Below the pieces are notes generated by a model. That model did not search any database. It saw only the letters and a program-made list of their open reading frames with translations, and was not told the origin of the DNA. Positions 23,309 through 32,041 of a DNA stretch of 64,000 nucleotides are shown here, in pieces (within the stretch, counting starts at the first letter, position 1; each line of letters begins with the position of its first letter). The position numbers and the translations under genes were made by a program. Origin of the DNA: Silvania hatchlandensis (lineage in GTDB: Bacteria; Pseudomonadota; Gammaproteobacteria; Enterobacterales; Enterobacteriaceae); assembly GCF_025564065.1 (NCBI RefSeq), contig NZ_JAMGZK010000046.1, positions 124,001 through 188,000 on the forward strand, read 5' to 3'.

Positions 23309-23857
23309 ATGCGATTAAATATCCCTACGTTGTTGACGCTTTTTCGCGTCGTCCTTATCCCTTTCTTTGTACTGGCTTTTTATCTGCCATTCGTCTGGGC
23401 TCCCTTCGCATGTGCACTGATCTTTTTTGTCGCGGCAGTGACAGACTGGTTTGATGGCTACCTTGCGCGTCGCTGGAACCAGAGCACCCGTTTTGGCGCC
23501 TTCCTCGATCCGGTCGCGGACAAGGTGATGGTCGCTATCGCGATGGTGCTGGTGGTTGAGCACTACCACACCTGGTGGGTGACGCTGCCAGCCGCCACCA
23601 TGATTGCCCGCGAAATCATTATCTCGGCCCTGCGAGAGTGGATGGCTGAGCTGGGTAAACGCAGCAGCGTGGCGGTTTCCTGGATTGGAAAGGTGAAGAC
23701 CACGTCACAGATGGCCGCGCTTGTGTGGATGCTGTGGCGTCCCAACGAGTGGGTAGAGTGGGCCGGTATCGGTCTGTTTATGGTCTCTGCGGTGCTGACG
23801 CTGTGGTCGATGCTGCAATATTTGAACGCCGCGCGCGGGGATTTGCTTGATCAGTGA
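23309..23857 (+). CDS. pgsA: Phosphatidylglycerophosphate synthase
   Basis: PgsA joins CDP-diacylglycerol and glycerol-3-phosphate in the inner membrane, the committed step to phosphatidylglycerol and cardiolipin. The 182 residues include the CDP-alcohol phosphotransferase motif DG-x2-AR-x8-G-x3-D-x3-D ([15 protein letters not shown], then [12 protein letters not shown], ~46-72) and about four hydrophobic segments. It lies 56 bp after uvrC and before the tRNA cluster, as in E. coli. Confidence 0.98.
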   Translation: MRLNIPTLLTLFRVVLIPFFVLAFYLPFVWAPFACALIFFVAAVTDWFDGYLARRWNQSTRFGAFLDPVADKVMVAIAMVLVVEHYHTWWVTLPAATMIAREIIISALREWMAELGKRSSVAVSWIGKVKTTSQMAALVWMLWRPNEWVEWAGIGLFMVSAVLTLWSMLQYLNAARGDLLDQ

Positions 23858-24001
23858 TCGTTTCGCCGTAATTTTCAGCAAACGATCTATGGTTGCGAAA
23901 AATAACGTTGACTCAAAACGTCAGGTAAGTAGAATGCAACGCATCGAACGGCAGCACGCTTCGCCAGTCGATAGCAAAATCAAGTGATTAGCTTGATGAT
24001 T

Positions 24002-24077
<76 letters not shown>

Positions 24078-24130
24078 AATTTAGAAACATCGGCAATTGC
24101 GGGTGTGAGTTGTAAGAGCAAAGATTTTAA

Positions 24131-24204
24131 GGCGCGTTAGCAAAGCGGTTATGTAGCGGATTGCAAATCCGTCTAGTCCGGTTCGACTCCGGAACGCGCC
24201 TCCA
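24131..24204 (+). tRNA. cysT: tRNA-Cys (GCA)
   Basis: A 74-nt cloverleaf: acceptor GGCGCGT/ACGCGCC, anticodon GCA in ATTGCAAAT, T-arm CCGGTTCGACTCCGG, encoded 3' CCA. Single-copy essential Cys tRNA in enterobacteria. Confidence 0.97.
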
Positions 24205-24216
24205 ATTTCTTCCCGA

Positions 24217-24302
24217 GCCCGGATGGTGGAATCGGTAGACACAAGGGATTTAAAATCCCTCGGCCATAGGCTGTACGAGTTCAAGTCTCGTTCCGGGTAC
24301 CA
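24217..24302 (+). tRNA. leuZ: tRNA-Leu (TAA)
   Basis: Class II tRNA of 86 nt with a long variable arm (TCGGCCATAGGCTGTACGA), anticodon TAA in GATTTAAAATC, T-arm GAGTTCAAGTCTC and encoded CCA. The accessory genes begin just downstream, so this may be an integration target, but I found no second copy of its 3' end. Confidence 0.97.
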
Positions 24303-24344
24303 TGGGAAATAAGCAGAATAATCAAAGCAATAAGCAGTGTCGTG

Positions 24345-24368
24345 AAACCACCGAAAGGTGGTTTTTTT
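24345..24368 (+). terminator. Terminator of the glyW-cysT-leuZ operon
   Basis: AAACCACC-GAAA-GGTGGTTTTTTT, 42 bp after the Leu tRNA. Confidence 0.92.
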
Positions 24369-24558
24369 GTGCCTGAAATTTGTGCCCAGGGGGGGGATAC
24401 CCCGTGCCCATGGGGTGCAATGACGTTCAATTTTCAGCCTGGGAATGCACATTTTCATGCCTCAATCCCAGCACAGTAAATACCGCAGTGTAATCGATTT
24501 TCCGGTACCTTCTCCGGGCCTGGAACACCCTCAGCCGCTCCAGGTCAGGAAATGAAAT

Positions 24559-24786
24559 TTAAAACACCTTTGATGAAAAATCGTTTTTTACTTCACTCTC
24601 TATATAGGTATTCAGACCCCACCCGGCACGTGCCAGCTCTTTCATTTTTTCCAGATGTTCCGGCCCGGGATGGCGGATATCGTAAACATAGACGTGATTG
24701 TTCTTAAAACGGACTTTAATCGAGTTGGCCTCAATCTGGAAGCTGACGACCTGTGAATCACCGCTTTTGTTGGCGTAATTTTCCAT
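24559..24786 (-). CDS. KTSC-domain small protein
   Basis: The 75-residue product has the pattern of KTSC proteins (S-x-V...I-x-V-x-F-x-x-x-x-V-Y-x-Y...GWGLNTYI), a ~60-residue domain often near mobile elements and of unknown biochemical role. No signal peptide or membrane segment. It is the first gene past the tRNA cluster and points back toward it. AT-rich codon use, like the helicase genes, suggests acquisition. It may be part of the same island or a separate remnant. Confidence 0.7.
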   Translation of the reverse strand: MENYANKSGDSQVVSFQIEANSIKVRFKNNHVYVYDIRHPGPEHLEKMKELARAGWGLNTYIESEVKNDFSSKVF

Positions 24787-25141
24787 ACCGCATCCTGTTA
24801 GCTAAGCCTGATTTCTGGCGAAGTTATCTATTAACCACGTCCTGCATTCTCATACAGGGTACTGGCTCACGCTTTGCGTAACAGACCAAAATAATATACG
24901 CCACTCTGAAATTTACTCTCAGCCAGACATCCCCCTGATTCACTCATCAGCCCGAGTTGGGAACAGAAAAAGGCCTTTATTGCGTAGTCATACCGCTATC
25001 GTTAGGGTAAATTACTGAGGTATCCCCTCACGTCTTTTGGTTTAACTAAATTTTTTGTTTGCCGTTAAACCAGCATGCACAGATGAGTAATGCGGTGTTA
25101 TACCGGTCTACGTGAGTCTCCAGTGCTTTCATCTTAAGATA
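24787..25141. other. 355-bp gap between the KTSC gene and the helicase pair
   Basis: AT-rich, divergent control region for the KTSC gene and the helicase genes. I see no integrase fragment, tRNA 3' repeat, or conserved operator. Confidence 0.5.
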
Positions 25142-27271
25142 ATGACGCCAATGGTCTGGACAATAGAATTTACCGCGCAGTTTGAGAAAGAGCTAAAACA
25201 GTTAACGACTGCGATGGGAACGGCGTGGCTTAGCGAACTGGACAACATAAAAGATTATCCCTTTAATGTTAATGCTTCTTCTCTTAAAGAGGGGAATCCG
25301 TCAAAAGGGTATCGTTGGCGGAAAGGCGAATTAACGATCAATTTCCGCCTGCAGTTATCATCTTCCTCAATACTACTGATTAGTGCAAATCAGCTAAAAA
25401 ACAAAACACCCCTAAAAGCGGTCGATGAGACCTCACAAGGGATGCTGAGCCAGCTTCTGAAAAGCATTGCGCAACTTAAAGACACGGCTCCAACGCAGGA
25501 TTTATTAGACGCAGGTGGAATAGAGAACCTGCCGGTGACCATCGAGGAGATATTGCTCGATCAATCAGATCTGTATCTCTTGTCAATACCCGACCATTAC
25601 CATCCGTATATCCTCGAATGTAACAGTTTTGAACTGGCACGAGCGCGGGGCGTACCTGCTGATATTTGCGATCGTATAGAGGAATATGTTCGTTCTCCGT
25701 CTCAACATCAGATTGGGCGTATTTACTCTTTAAGTCATCAGGACTCTTTACTATCAATTGCTTGCGAACCGTTGCGTAAGTTTTTGGCTGTGCTTGATCC
25801 CCAACAAAAATCGATAGTTGATAAATCTATTTCTGCAGGACCTATGTTAATCAGGGGAGGGCCAGGCACAGGTAAGACGCTCATCAATTTAGCGCGAATA
25901 AACAAAATCCGTGAAGAAGAAGAGAGCAAGACGCTACTTAATGCAGGTCAGATTCGCGTAGGATTCATCACCTTTAATAAGGCATTATCGTTATCAGCAA
26001 AAAGCATGTACGATAATATCAGTAAAAAAACGGCTAACGTGAAAGTTGAATTTAAAACACTCGACTCAATTACGTACCAGTTAGGCTCGAAGATCACCAG
26101 CTCTCAACCCGAGATTGCAAGTCAAAAAAATCAGATCGATTGTTTACGTCATATTGTGTCATCGTTGGGTGAATCTGCTGAGGAAACCTCATATATCGCG
26201 ACAATAGTACAGCGTAGAGGATGGGCTTTCATACTGGAAGAGTTTGAACAAATTATAGTAGGCAATAACCTGCTGGAACTTACCGACTATCAGGAATTCC
26301 CTCGTAAAGGGCGGAAAACACCACTCCAAATTAAAGAAAGAAACGCTATCCATTTGATGTTTAAAGCATGGATCAAAGCGTTACGTAGCCATAACTTTAC
26401 GACTTTTGCGCTTCGCCGACTTAAAATATTACGTGCGATGGAAAAGGAACAATTAGCCTTTCAAAAGTACGATTTCCTTTTTGTCGATGAACTACAGGAT
26501 CTTTCTGTTGTGGCAATACGGATCGTCACCAGACTGGTTTCAGACGTTCGATTTTTGACTTTTACAGCAGATACAGCCCAATCCATTTACCTTAAATCAC
26601 CTTCCTGGAATGGCATCTATCCCGATTTGCGCTTCCATGCTGGTAATAGTTTTATTTTGCGAAACTCTTACCGAATGACAAAGCAGATAGCCAAAGCTAT
26701 TCAACCATTACGTTTGAACGCTGGCGATGCAGAAAAGGATGATGACGGAATCAACAATGCTGTTTTCAGTGGCGAGTTGCCCTATTGGGTTCATTCTCCG
26801 GCTGAGAAGCACCTGAGTTACACGGCTGATATCATCAGCAGATTAATAAATGTTCTCAAGATCAATCCGGGTCAGATCGCCATAATGGTGCCAGATATCA
26901 AACTAACAGAAAGTGCGATGTCGCAAATGTCCTCTGCAGGCATTGCGGCAGAAACTGTTAATCGGGCAAATGCCATTGATCTTGATGCACCACATGTTCA
27001 CATTTTGACACCTCATGCAGCAAAGGGGCTCGAGTTTCCTTTTGTGTTCGCTCTTTATGTCACCAGTGACAAATACCCGCAAAAAGCGGCACTCCTGAAC
27101 TGTATGGATGAGCTTCAGCAAAGTGAAGAAATGGATAAAGCAAAGCGATTGTTATATGTTGCTTTGTCACGGGCAGCCAGAAGTTTATGGATGTTCACGG
27201 ATAACCGAAGTCCTTGCCTCTTCCTGCAAGATCTTAATCAGCAAGACTGGAACAGGCAAATCTTAAGCTGA
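25142..27271 (+). CDS. UvrD-type SF1 helicase with RelE/ParE-like N-terminal domain
   Basis: The SF1 motifs are clear: Walker A GGPGTGKT (~239-246), Walker B VDELQDLS (~445), motif III TADTAQSIY, motif IV LRNSYRMT, motif V TPHAAKGLEF, motif VI LLYVALSRA (~669). The first ~90 residues (VWTIEFTAQFEKELKQL, then GYRWRKGELTINFRL) resemble the RelE/ParE toxin fold; this is inference from pattern. The start could be 25142, 25151 (MVWT) or the GTG at 25112; no strong ribosome site decides. A gap of 9 bp separates it from the Pif1-like gene. AT-rich base use unlike its flanks suggests transfer. I do not recognise it as a named system. Confidence 0.8.
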   Translation: MTPMVWTIEFTAQFEKELKQLTTAMGTAWLSELDNIKDYPFNVNASSLKEGNPSKGYRWRKGELTINFRLQLSSSSILLISANQLKNKTPLKAVDETSQGMLSQLLKSIAQLKDTAPTQDLLDAGGIENLPVTIEEILLDQSDLYLLSIPDHYHPYILECNSFELARARGVPADICDRIEEYVRSPSQHQIGRIYSLSHQDSLLSIACEPLRKFLAVLDPQQKSIVDKSISAGPMLIRGGPGTGKTLINLARINKIREEEESKTLLNAGQIRVGFITFNKALSLSAKSMYDNISKKTANVKVEFKTLDSITYQLGSKITSSQPEIASQKNQIDCLRHIVSSLGESAEETSYIATIVQRRGWAFILEEFEQIIVGNNLLELTDYQEFPRKGRKTPLQIKERNAIHLMFKAWIKALRSHNFTTFALRRLKILRAMEKEQLAFQKYDFLFVDELQDLSVVAIRIVTRLVSDVRFLTFTADTAQSIYLKSPSWNGIYPDLRFHAGNSFILRNSYRMTKQIAKAIQPLRLNAGDAEKDDDGINNAVFSGELPYWVHSPAEKHLSYTADIISRLINVLKINPGQIAIMVPDIKLTESAMSQMSSAGIAAETVNRANAIDLDAPHVHILTPHAAKGLEFPFVFALYVTSDKYPQKAALLNCMDELQQSEEMDKAKRLLYVALSRAARSLWMFTDNRSPCLFLQDLNQQDWNRQILS

Positions 27272-27280
27272 GAAAACGCT

Positions 27281-28723
27281 ATGGCAGATGATTTAATTAA
27301 TGAAATGTTGCGATCGATCCTTGGCGAAACTGCGCCTAAATCAGTCAACTTTGCAGAAATCAATCGCGATATTATTCCTGTGGAAGGGCAACGTCAGGAC
27401 AGGATATTTTCATCCAACAAGGAATACGATCTCACGGGTATAGAGGTTTCTGATGAGTATCTTGCCGTTGAGAAAGTCCTGACATCGGGAATACCGGCAG
27501 CCATGTTTGTGACTGGTGAAGCAGGTACGGGTAAGTCGACAATGATCCATTACCTGATGAATAAAATGGAAGGCGTGGCGCTTGTTGCTCCCACGGCAAT
27601 TGCCGCGACAAATATTGGTGGCGTTACCCTGCACTCTTTTTTTGGCCTGAGCCCCGCGCATTGTGAACCAGATGATGACATTGTTATCCCAATGGCGAAG
27701 CGCATTGTTCTGGAAAAAATGACATGCCTGATTATTGATGAAATCTCGATGGTTTCGCCAAATCTTATCGATGTCATTGATAAAATATTACGTCAGGCAC
27801 GAGAGAGTCACTTACCCTTTGGTGGTGTACCTGTTTTGTTCGTTGGCGATTTGTTTCAGTTACCGCCTGTGGTGTCATCGCAGGAAGAGAGCATCTTCTT
27901 TTCGCATCGCTACCATACCCGTTTTTTCTTTTCGGCCAATGTTTTTGAAAATATCAATATCGTTCCTGTCAGGTTACGTCAGGTGCGCAGACAGAGTGAT
28001 GCGACCATGACGACGGCGCTGGCCGATATTCGAATTGGTCACAATCTGGATGTTTCATTAGGCTTATTTAACCGAGAGTGCTACCTGAAACGTACCGGGC
28101 AACCCGAGCAAGATAATGTTCATCTGGTGCCCACCAATTCAAAAGCAAATGAAATTAATAGTCGCATGTTGGCCAAATTGCCTGGCGAGACATTTATCTA
28201 TCATGCCAAAACTGAAGGCATTAAAGATATTTCAAAGTGGCGGTTGAATGTGCCTTCGCGACTGGAGTTAAAAGTCGGTGCAAAAGTCGTGTTCCTGAAA
28301 AACAACACGCCATACTGGATTAATGGTGACACGGCAGTCGTTGTTGAACTTGCAGAAGATAAGATATTAGTAAAACTTGACAGAACAGACAATGCTTTGT
28401 TAGTTCAAAAGAACAGCTGGCATCAACTTCGCTATAGCTATAATTATCAGTCCCGGCAGTTAGAAAAAGAGATTGTGGCTTCCTTTGAACAATACCCTTT
28501 AGCGCCAGGTTGGGCATTGACGATTCATAAATCGCAAGGGATGACCCTGACAGACTACACCATTGATTTTTCAACCACACCCTTTGACTCTGGACAGGTT
28601 TATGTTGCACTTTCGAGGGCTAAAACGATGGAGAGTATCAGGCTTACATACCCTGTTAAAAAATCGTTTGTAAAAGTTGAATCAGCTATTATTCAGTTCT
28701 ATCAAAAACTCGGTTTATTGTAA
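27281..28723 (+). CDS. Pif1/RecD-like SF1B helicase
   Basis: The 480-residue protein carries Walker A GEAGTGKST (~79-87), motif Ia APTAIAATNIGGVTLHSFFG, Walker B IIDEISMV (~151), motif III VGDLFQLPPV (~188), motif IV LRQVRRQSD, motif V ALTIHKSQGMTL (~412) and motif VI YVALSRAKTMESI. These define the Pif1 family, 5'-to-3' DNA helicases. The first ~45 residues match nothing I know. It follows the UvrD-like gene by 9 bp, with no promoter between, so the two should be co-expressed and may act together. Confidence 0.85.
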   Translation: MADDLINEMLRSILGETAPKSVNFAEINRDIIPVEGQRQDRIFSSNKEYDLTGIEVSDEYLAVEKVLTSGIPAAMFVTGEAGTGKSTMIHYLMNKMEGVALVAPTAIAATNIGGVTLHSFFGLSPAHCEPDDDIVIPMAKRIVLEKMTCLIIDEISMVSPNLIDVIDKILRQARESHLPFGGVPVLFVGDLFQLPPVVSSQEESIFFSHRYHTRFFFSANVFENINIVPVRLRQVRRQSDATMTTALADIRIGHNLDVSLGLFNRECYLKRTGQPEQDNVHLVPTNSKANEINSRMLAKLPGETFIYHAKTEGIKDISKWRLNVPSRLELKVGAKVVFLKNNTPYWINGDTAVVVELAEDKILVKLDRTDNALLVQKNSWHQLRYSYNYQSRQLEKEIVASFEQYPLAPGWALTIHKSQGMTLTDYTIDFSTTPFDSGQVYVALSRAKTMESIRLTYPVKKSFVKVESAIIQFYQKLGLL

Positions 28724-28836
28724 TTTGTTCGGCAGTGAACCAAACTGAAAAAAATTAAAATACATGAACTCAATATGAAAAAATTGAGCCCGAAGTTAAT
28801 CTTAAATATGCTCTGTGGCAGTGTGTTCCCTGTCTC

Positions 28837-28871
28837 AGGTTGGCCCCCACGTTGTGCGACAGGGCCAACCT
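28837..28871. terminator. Inverted repeat between the Pif1-like gene and the yhcH-like gene
   Basis: AGGTTGGCCC (28837-28846) and GGGCCAACCT (28862-28871), perfect 10-bp arms with a 15-base loop, in a convergent gap. It could be a bidirectional terminator without a long T-run, or a boundary of the acquired segment. Confidence 0.45.
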
Positions 28872-28878
28872 AAAACAC

Positions 28879-29346
28879 TTAAATCAGTCCCCCATCAACC
28901 TTCACAATAATTTTCCGCAGCGGCGCGCCTTCTCCCAGGCTGCCCATCGGGCGATGCAGCTCGCCGGGGAACAGCACCGCCAGCTCGCCAGGGTGCAGAT
29001 GGATCAGCGTTTCGCTGCTGATCTGGGTGCAAAAGCCAATGTCATGCGCGGCGTTAAATTCCCCGTCCGCAACGATCTCCAGCCCTCGGTTTCCCGCACC
29101 AATAATCTCTTCACCCACCAGCACAATGTGGATATCAATATAGTGCCGATGAAATTCCGGGCGCAGTCCGGCGAGCGGATGAGTTTCTCCCTCGACAACG
29201 TTAAAGAAAATGTTATCGCCATCGACCGTATATTTACCGGCTGGTAGCGTGTGCGGCTCCTGCTGGATAATGGCGCGTAGCGCTTTGCGGATGGCGGCAG
29301 GGTAAAAAGGGTTTTGCTCGGCGCCAGTCAGGGTATCAATGATCAT
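28879..29346 (-). CDS. YhcH/YjgK/YiaL family (DUF386) protein
   Basis: A 155-residue beta-rich cupin-like protein; relatives YhcH, YiaL and EbgC occur in sugar-acid and sialic acid operons, with proposed mutarotase/anomerase or lyase-linked roles. Visible family landmarks are the metal-binding EFHRHYIDIHIVLVGEE (~84-100) and FPGELHRPMG (~127-136). Its start overlaps the stop of the kinase gene by 4 bp, so it is the last gene of a kinase-dehydrogenase operon. Confidence 0.87.
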   Translation of the reverse strand: MIIDTLTGAEQNPFYPAAIRKALRAIIQQEPHTLPAGKYTVDGDNIFFNVVEGETHPLAGLRPEFHRHYIDIHIVLVGEEIIGAGNRGLEIVADGEFNAAHDIGFCTQISSETLIHLHPGELAVLFPGELHRPMGSLGEGAPLRKIIVKVDGGLI

Positions 29347-29873
29347 GCCGGGATCCTCTGGAGGGGGTGAGAATTGAGTAAAGCTAAGGCGTTGCCGACA
29401 ATCTGGGTGACGTCCGGGGCGATATCGACAGCGACAATATCCGGCTCGCTCTCGTCCGGGGCTTCCAGGGCGGCGAACTGGCTGCGCAGCAGCGCTTCTG
29501 GCATAAAGTGGCCTTTACGCTGCTGCATGCGCTGCAAAATGCAGTCGTAATCACCGGTGAGCCATATAAAGCGCAGGGCGGGATTCCCCTGACGGAGCTG
29601 GTCACGATAGCGTTTTTTCAACGCTGAACAGACCAGGATACCGGACTCGTTTTTTTGCCCGAGGCTGAAAATAACATCGCCGATGCGATCCAGCCATGGC
29701 AGGCGGTCGCTGTCTTCCAGCGGCTGACCGGAGGCCATTTTGACGATATTCTGCCGGGGATGGAGGTCGTCGCCATCAATGAATTTAGCGCCGATGGCCT
29801 GCGACAGCGCCTGCCCGACGGTGGTTTTCCCGGTGCCAGAGACACCCATTAAGATAATGCAAAGCTCTGCCAT
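29343..29873 (-). CDS. Gluconokinase (GntK/IdnK family)
   Basis: This enzyme phosphorylates D-gluconate with ATP to 6-phosphogluconate for entry to the pentose phosphate or Entner-Doudoroff pathway. It has 176 residues with Walker A GVSGTGKTT (10-18), GDDLHPRQNIVKMASGQPL (substrate region, ~34-52) and CSALKKRYRD (~82-91). Its position downstream of an idnO-type gene suggests the IdnK-like role. Whether another gntK exists elsewhere cannot be seen. Confidence 0.9.
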   Translation of the reverse strand: MAELCIILMGVSGTGKTTVGQALSQAIGAKFIDGDDLHPRQNIVKMASGQPLEDSDRLPWLDRIGDVIFSLGQKNESGILVCSALKKRYRDQLRQGNPALRFIWLTGDYDCILQRMQQRKGHFMPEALLRSQFAALEAPDESEPDIVAVDIAPDVTQIVGNALALLNSHPLQRIPA

Positions 29874-29887
29874 GATGCGCTCCCCAC

Positions 29888-30652
29888 TCAGACGGCAACC
29901 AGCATTCCGCCGTCGACAAACAGCAGATGCCCGTTCACAAAGTTCGATGCGCTGGATGAGAGGAATACCGCCGCGCCAACCAGCTCCTGCGGGTCACCCC
30001 AGCGGGCGGCAGGCGTGCGTTTGCACAGCCAGTCGGTAAAGGCTTGATCGTCGACCAGCGTCTGGGTCATCGCAGTTTTAAAGTAGCCGGGGGCTATACC
30101 GTTCACCTGGATGTTATGTCGCGCCAGCTCCACGCACATGCCGCGCGTCAGCATTTTGACCGCACCTTTGGCGGCGGCATACGGCGTAATGGTGTCGCGC
30201 CCCAGTTCGCTCTGCATGGAGCAGATATTGACGATTTTCCCTGCGTTACGCGTCACCATCCGTTTCGCGACCGCCTGAGAAACCAGGAATACAGCCGTCT
30301 GGTTGACGGAAATAACGTCATTCCACTCCTGAACCGGGAATTCGGTAAAAGGATGACGGCGCTGAATACCGGCGTTATTAAATAAGACATCAATCGGACC
30401 CACATTCTGTTCAATCTGGTGAATGGCCGTTTCAACGGAATCCGGATCGGTGACATTAAATACCGCGGTATGGGCCGTCGCGCCTTCATCACGTAATGTC
30501 ATTGCCGCCTGCTCGGCGCGTTCAGGGGAAATATCATTGATAATAATTTCTGCGCCATATTGCGCCAGACCTTGCGCCATCACCAGGCCAATACCCTGGC
30601 CGGAGCCGGTAATTAAAATACGCTTGCCTTGTAAATTGAATAAATTGTTCAT
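29888..30652 (-). CDS. idnO: Gluconate 5-dehydrogenase (IdnO-like SDR)
   Basis: IdnO reversibly reduces 5-ketogluconate to gluconate with NAD(P)H. The ATG at 30652 (MNNLFNLQGKRILITGSGQG) follows AGGAAACAG and gives 254 residues; an earlier in-frame start adds 15 non-conserved residues. Rossmann motif TGSGQGIG (15-22), NNAG (92-95), catalytic Ser145, Tyr158 and Lys162. First gene of the minus-strand operon, divergent from the LacI-type regulator; a CRP site lies between. Confidence 0.88.
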   Translation of the reverse strand: MNNLFNLQGKRILITGSGQGIGLVMAQGLAQYGAEIIINDISPERAEQAAMTLRDEGATAHTAVFNVTDPDSVETAIHQIEQNVGPIDVLFNNAGIQRRHPFTEFPVQEWNDVISVNQTAVFLVSQAVAKRMVTRNAGKIVNICSMQSELGRDTITPYAAAKGAVKMLTRGMCVELARHNIQVNGIAPGYFKTAMTQTLVDDQAFTDWLCKRTPAARWGDPQELVGAAVFLSSSASNFVNGHLLFVDGGMLVAV

Positions 30653-30726
30653 CACTGTTTCCTGTATTGCGGCGGAAATGCATTTAGCAGACGCCATCTA
30701 TCTCACGGTTTTTACGCCGGAGAAAC

Positions 30727-30742
30727 TGTGATGCAGATCACT
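30727..30742. promoter_or_regulatory. CRP binding site between idnO and the LacI-type regulator
   Basis: TGTGATGCAGATCACT fits TGTGA-N6-TCACA at 9 of 10 positions. Its place in the divergent region suggests catabolite control of the kinase-dehydrogenase operon. Confidence 0.75.
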
Positions 30743-30905
30743 GGCAATTATGTTACGAAAAGGGGTTACAGCATGTGTGATCCGGGGCGGGCATTTGCCG
30801 GATAATCTGCGGCGTGTGGGCCCTGGCGGGGGAGAGTTCATTCTCTTTTGCGCCCCCAACAGGCATAATGGCGGGATACGGTTTCGGTTATCACGGGCAG
30901 CAGCA

Positions 30906-31898
30906 ATGAAAGTACAACGTATTACGTTAGATGATGTCGCCACCCTGGCAGGGGTGACGAAAATGACCGTCAGCCGCTATTTACGCACCCCAGAAAAAGT
31001 CAAACCCGAAACGGCAGCGCGTATTGCCAGCGTAATTGCCGAAGTCGGCTATCAGCCCGATCCCGATAATCCCGCCGTCAGCAGCCAGGCGACGCCGCGC
31101 ATTGGTGTATTAATTCCCTCCTTTAATAACCAGATCTTTGCCGATGTTCTGGCGGGGATTGAGTCAGTAACAACCGCCCACGGATACCAGACGCTGGTGG
31201 TTAATTACGATTATGACAGCCAGCGCGAAGAGGAGCAGATTGCGACGGTGCTGGCGCTGAACGTGAAGGCGCTGTTATTAACCGAATCCGTGCATACCCT
31301 GCGGGCTGAGAAATACCTTAAAGCGGCAAAAATACCGGTGGCGGAAGTGATGGGTTTATCCTCCAACCCTGACCGGATTAACGTCGGCTTTGATAATTAC
31401 CGCGCCGGGTTTGATATGACCAATATGCTGCTGGCGAGCGGGAAAAAGCAGATTATCTATTTTGGATCGATGTCCGATATTCGTGATGAACAGCGCTATG
31501 CCGGTTATTGCCAGGCGATGAGCGAAGCCGGGCGGGAAGTCGGGCGGATTGCACCGAATAAAGTCTCGTCGGTGATGATTGGCACCGGCATGATGACCCT
31601 TGCCAGACAGATGTATAAAGAGATGGACGGCATTCTCTGCACCAACGATGACCTGGCGGTCGGGGTGTTACAGGAGTGCATCGCCTCGGGTATCAAGGTG
31701 CCGCAGGAGATGGCCATCGCCGGTTTTCATGGTCTGGAGATTGGGCAGATCATCACCCCGCGGCTGGCGAGCGTTCTGACTCCGCGCGTTGAAATGGGCA
31801 AAGTGGCGACCGAGATCCTGATCAAAAAGATAAAAGGTCTGCCGACCATCGAAAAAGTGGACCTGCACTACCGCCTGTCTCTGGGCGAAACGATCTGA
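30906..31898 (+). CDS. LacI-family regulator (GntR/IdnR type)
   Basis: I start at the ATG at 30906, where the family's DNA-binding part begins (MKVQRITLDDVATLAGVTKM); 52 upstream in-frame codons are not protein-like. 330 residues: HTH at ~7-26 (TLDDVATLAGVTKMTVSRYL), hinge, then periplasmic-binding-like effector domain (IGVLIPSFNNQIFADVLAGI). It closely resembles gluconate regulators GntR/IdnR. It probably represses the adjacent idnO operon, and perhaps the reductase/MFS pair downstream. Confidence 0.88.
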   Translation: MKVQRITLDDVATLAGVTKMTVSRYLRTPEKVKPETAARIASVIAEVGYQPDPDNPAVSSQATPRIGVLIPSFNNQIFADVLAGIESVTTAHGYQTLVVNYDYDSQREEEQIATVLALNVKALLLTESVHTLRAEKYLKAAKIPVAEVMGLSSNPDRINVGFDNYRAGFDMTNMLLASGKKQIIYFGSMSDIRDEQRYAGYCQAMSEAGREVGRIAPNKVSSVMIGTGMMTLARQMYKEMDGILCTNDDLAVGVLQECIASGIKVPQEMAIAGFHGLEIGQIITPRLASVLTPRVEMGKVATEILIKKIKGLPTIEKVDLHYRLSLGETI

Positions 31899-31927
31899 GA
31901 CCCGGTTTTTGCCTTCAGGATCACGTC

Positions 31928-31942
31928 ATCCGTAACACGGAT
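31928..31942. promoter_or_regulatory. Possible operator upstream of the reductase gene
   Basis: ATCCGT-AAC-ACGGAT, a 15-bp perfect inverted repeat, 100 bp before the reductase start. It is flanked by a wider ATCACG...CGTGAT pair (31919-31965). A candidate site for the neighbouring LacI-type protein; not proven. Confidence 0.35.
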
Positions 31943-32041
31943 TTCTAACACGATTCAGCGTGATGTAGATCGCAAAACGCTGCCCGGAAAAGCCGTTTGA
32001 TAGGACAACGCAAATGTTGAAACTCTCAAACAGGTACTCCA

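Noticed and set aside
24389..24396. G8 run downstream of the tRNA terminator as a contingency tract
   Set aside because: It lies in no gene and not between promoter elements that I can identify.
24217..28878. Direct repeat of the Leu tRNA 3' end as an attachment site
   Set aside because: I looked for the T-arm/acceptor sequence again up to the far edge of the AT-rich segment and did not find it.
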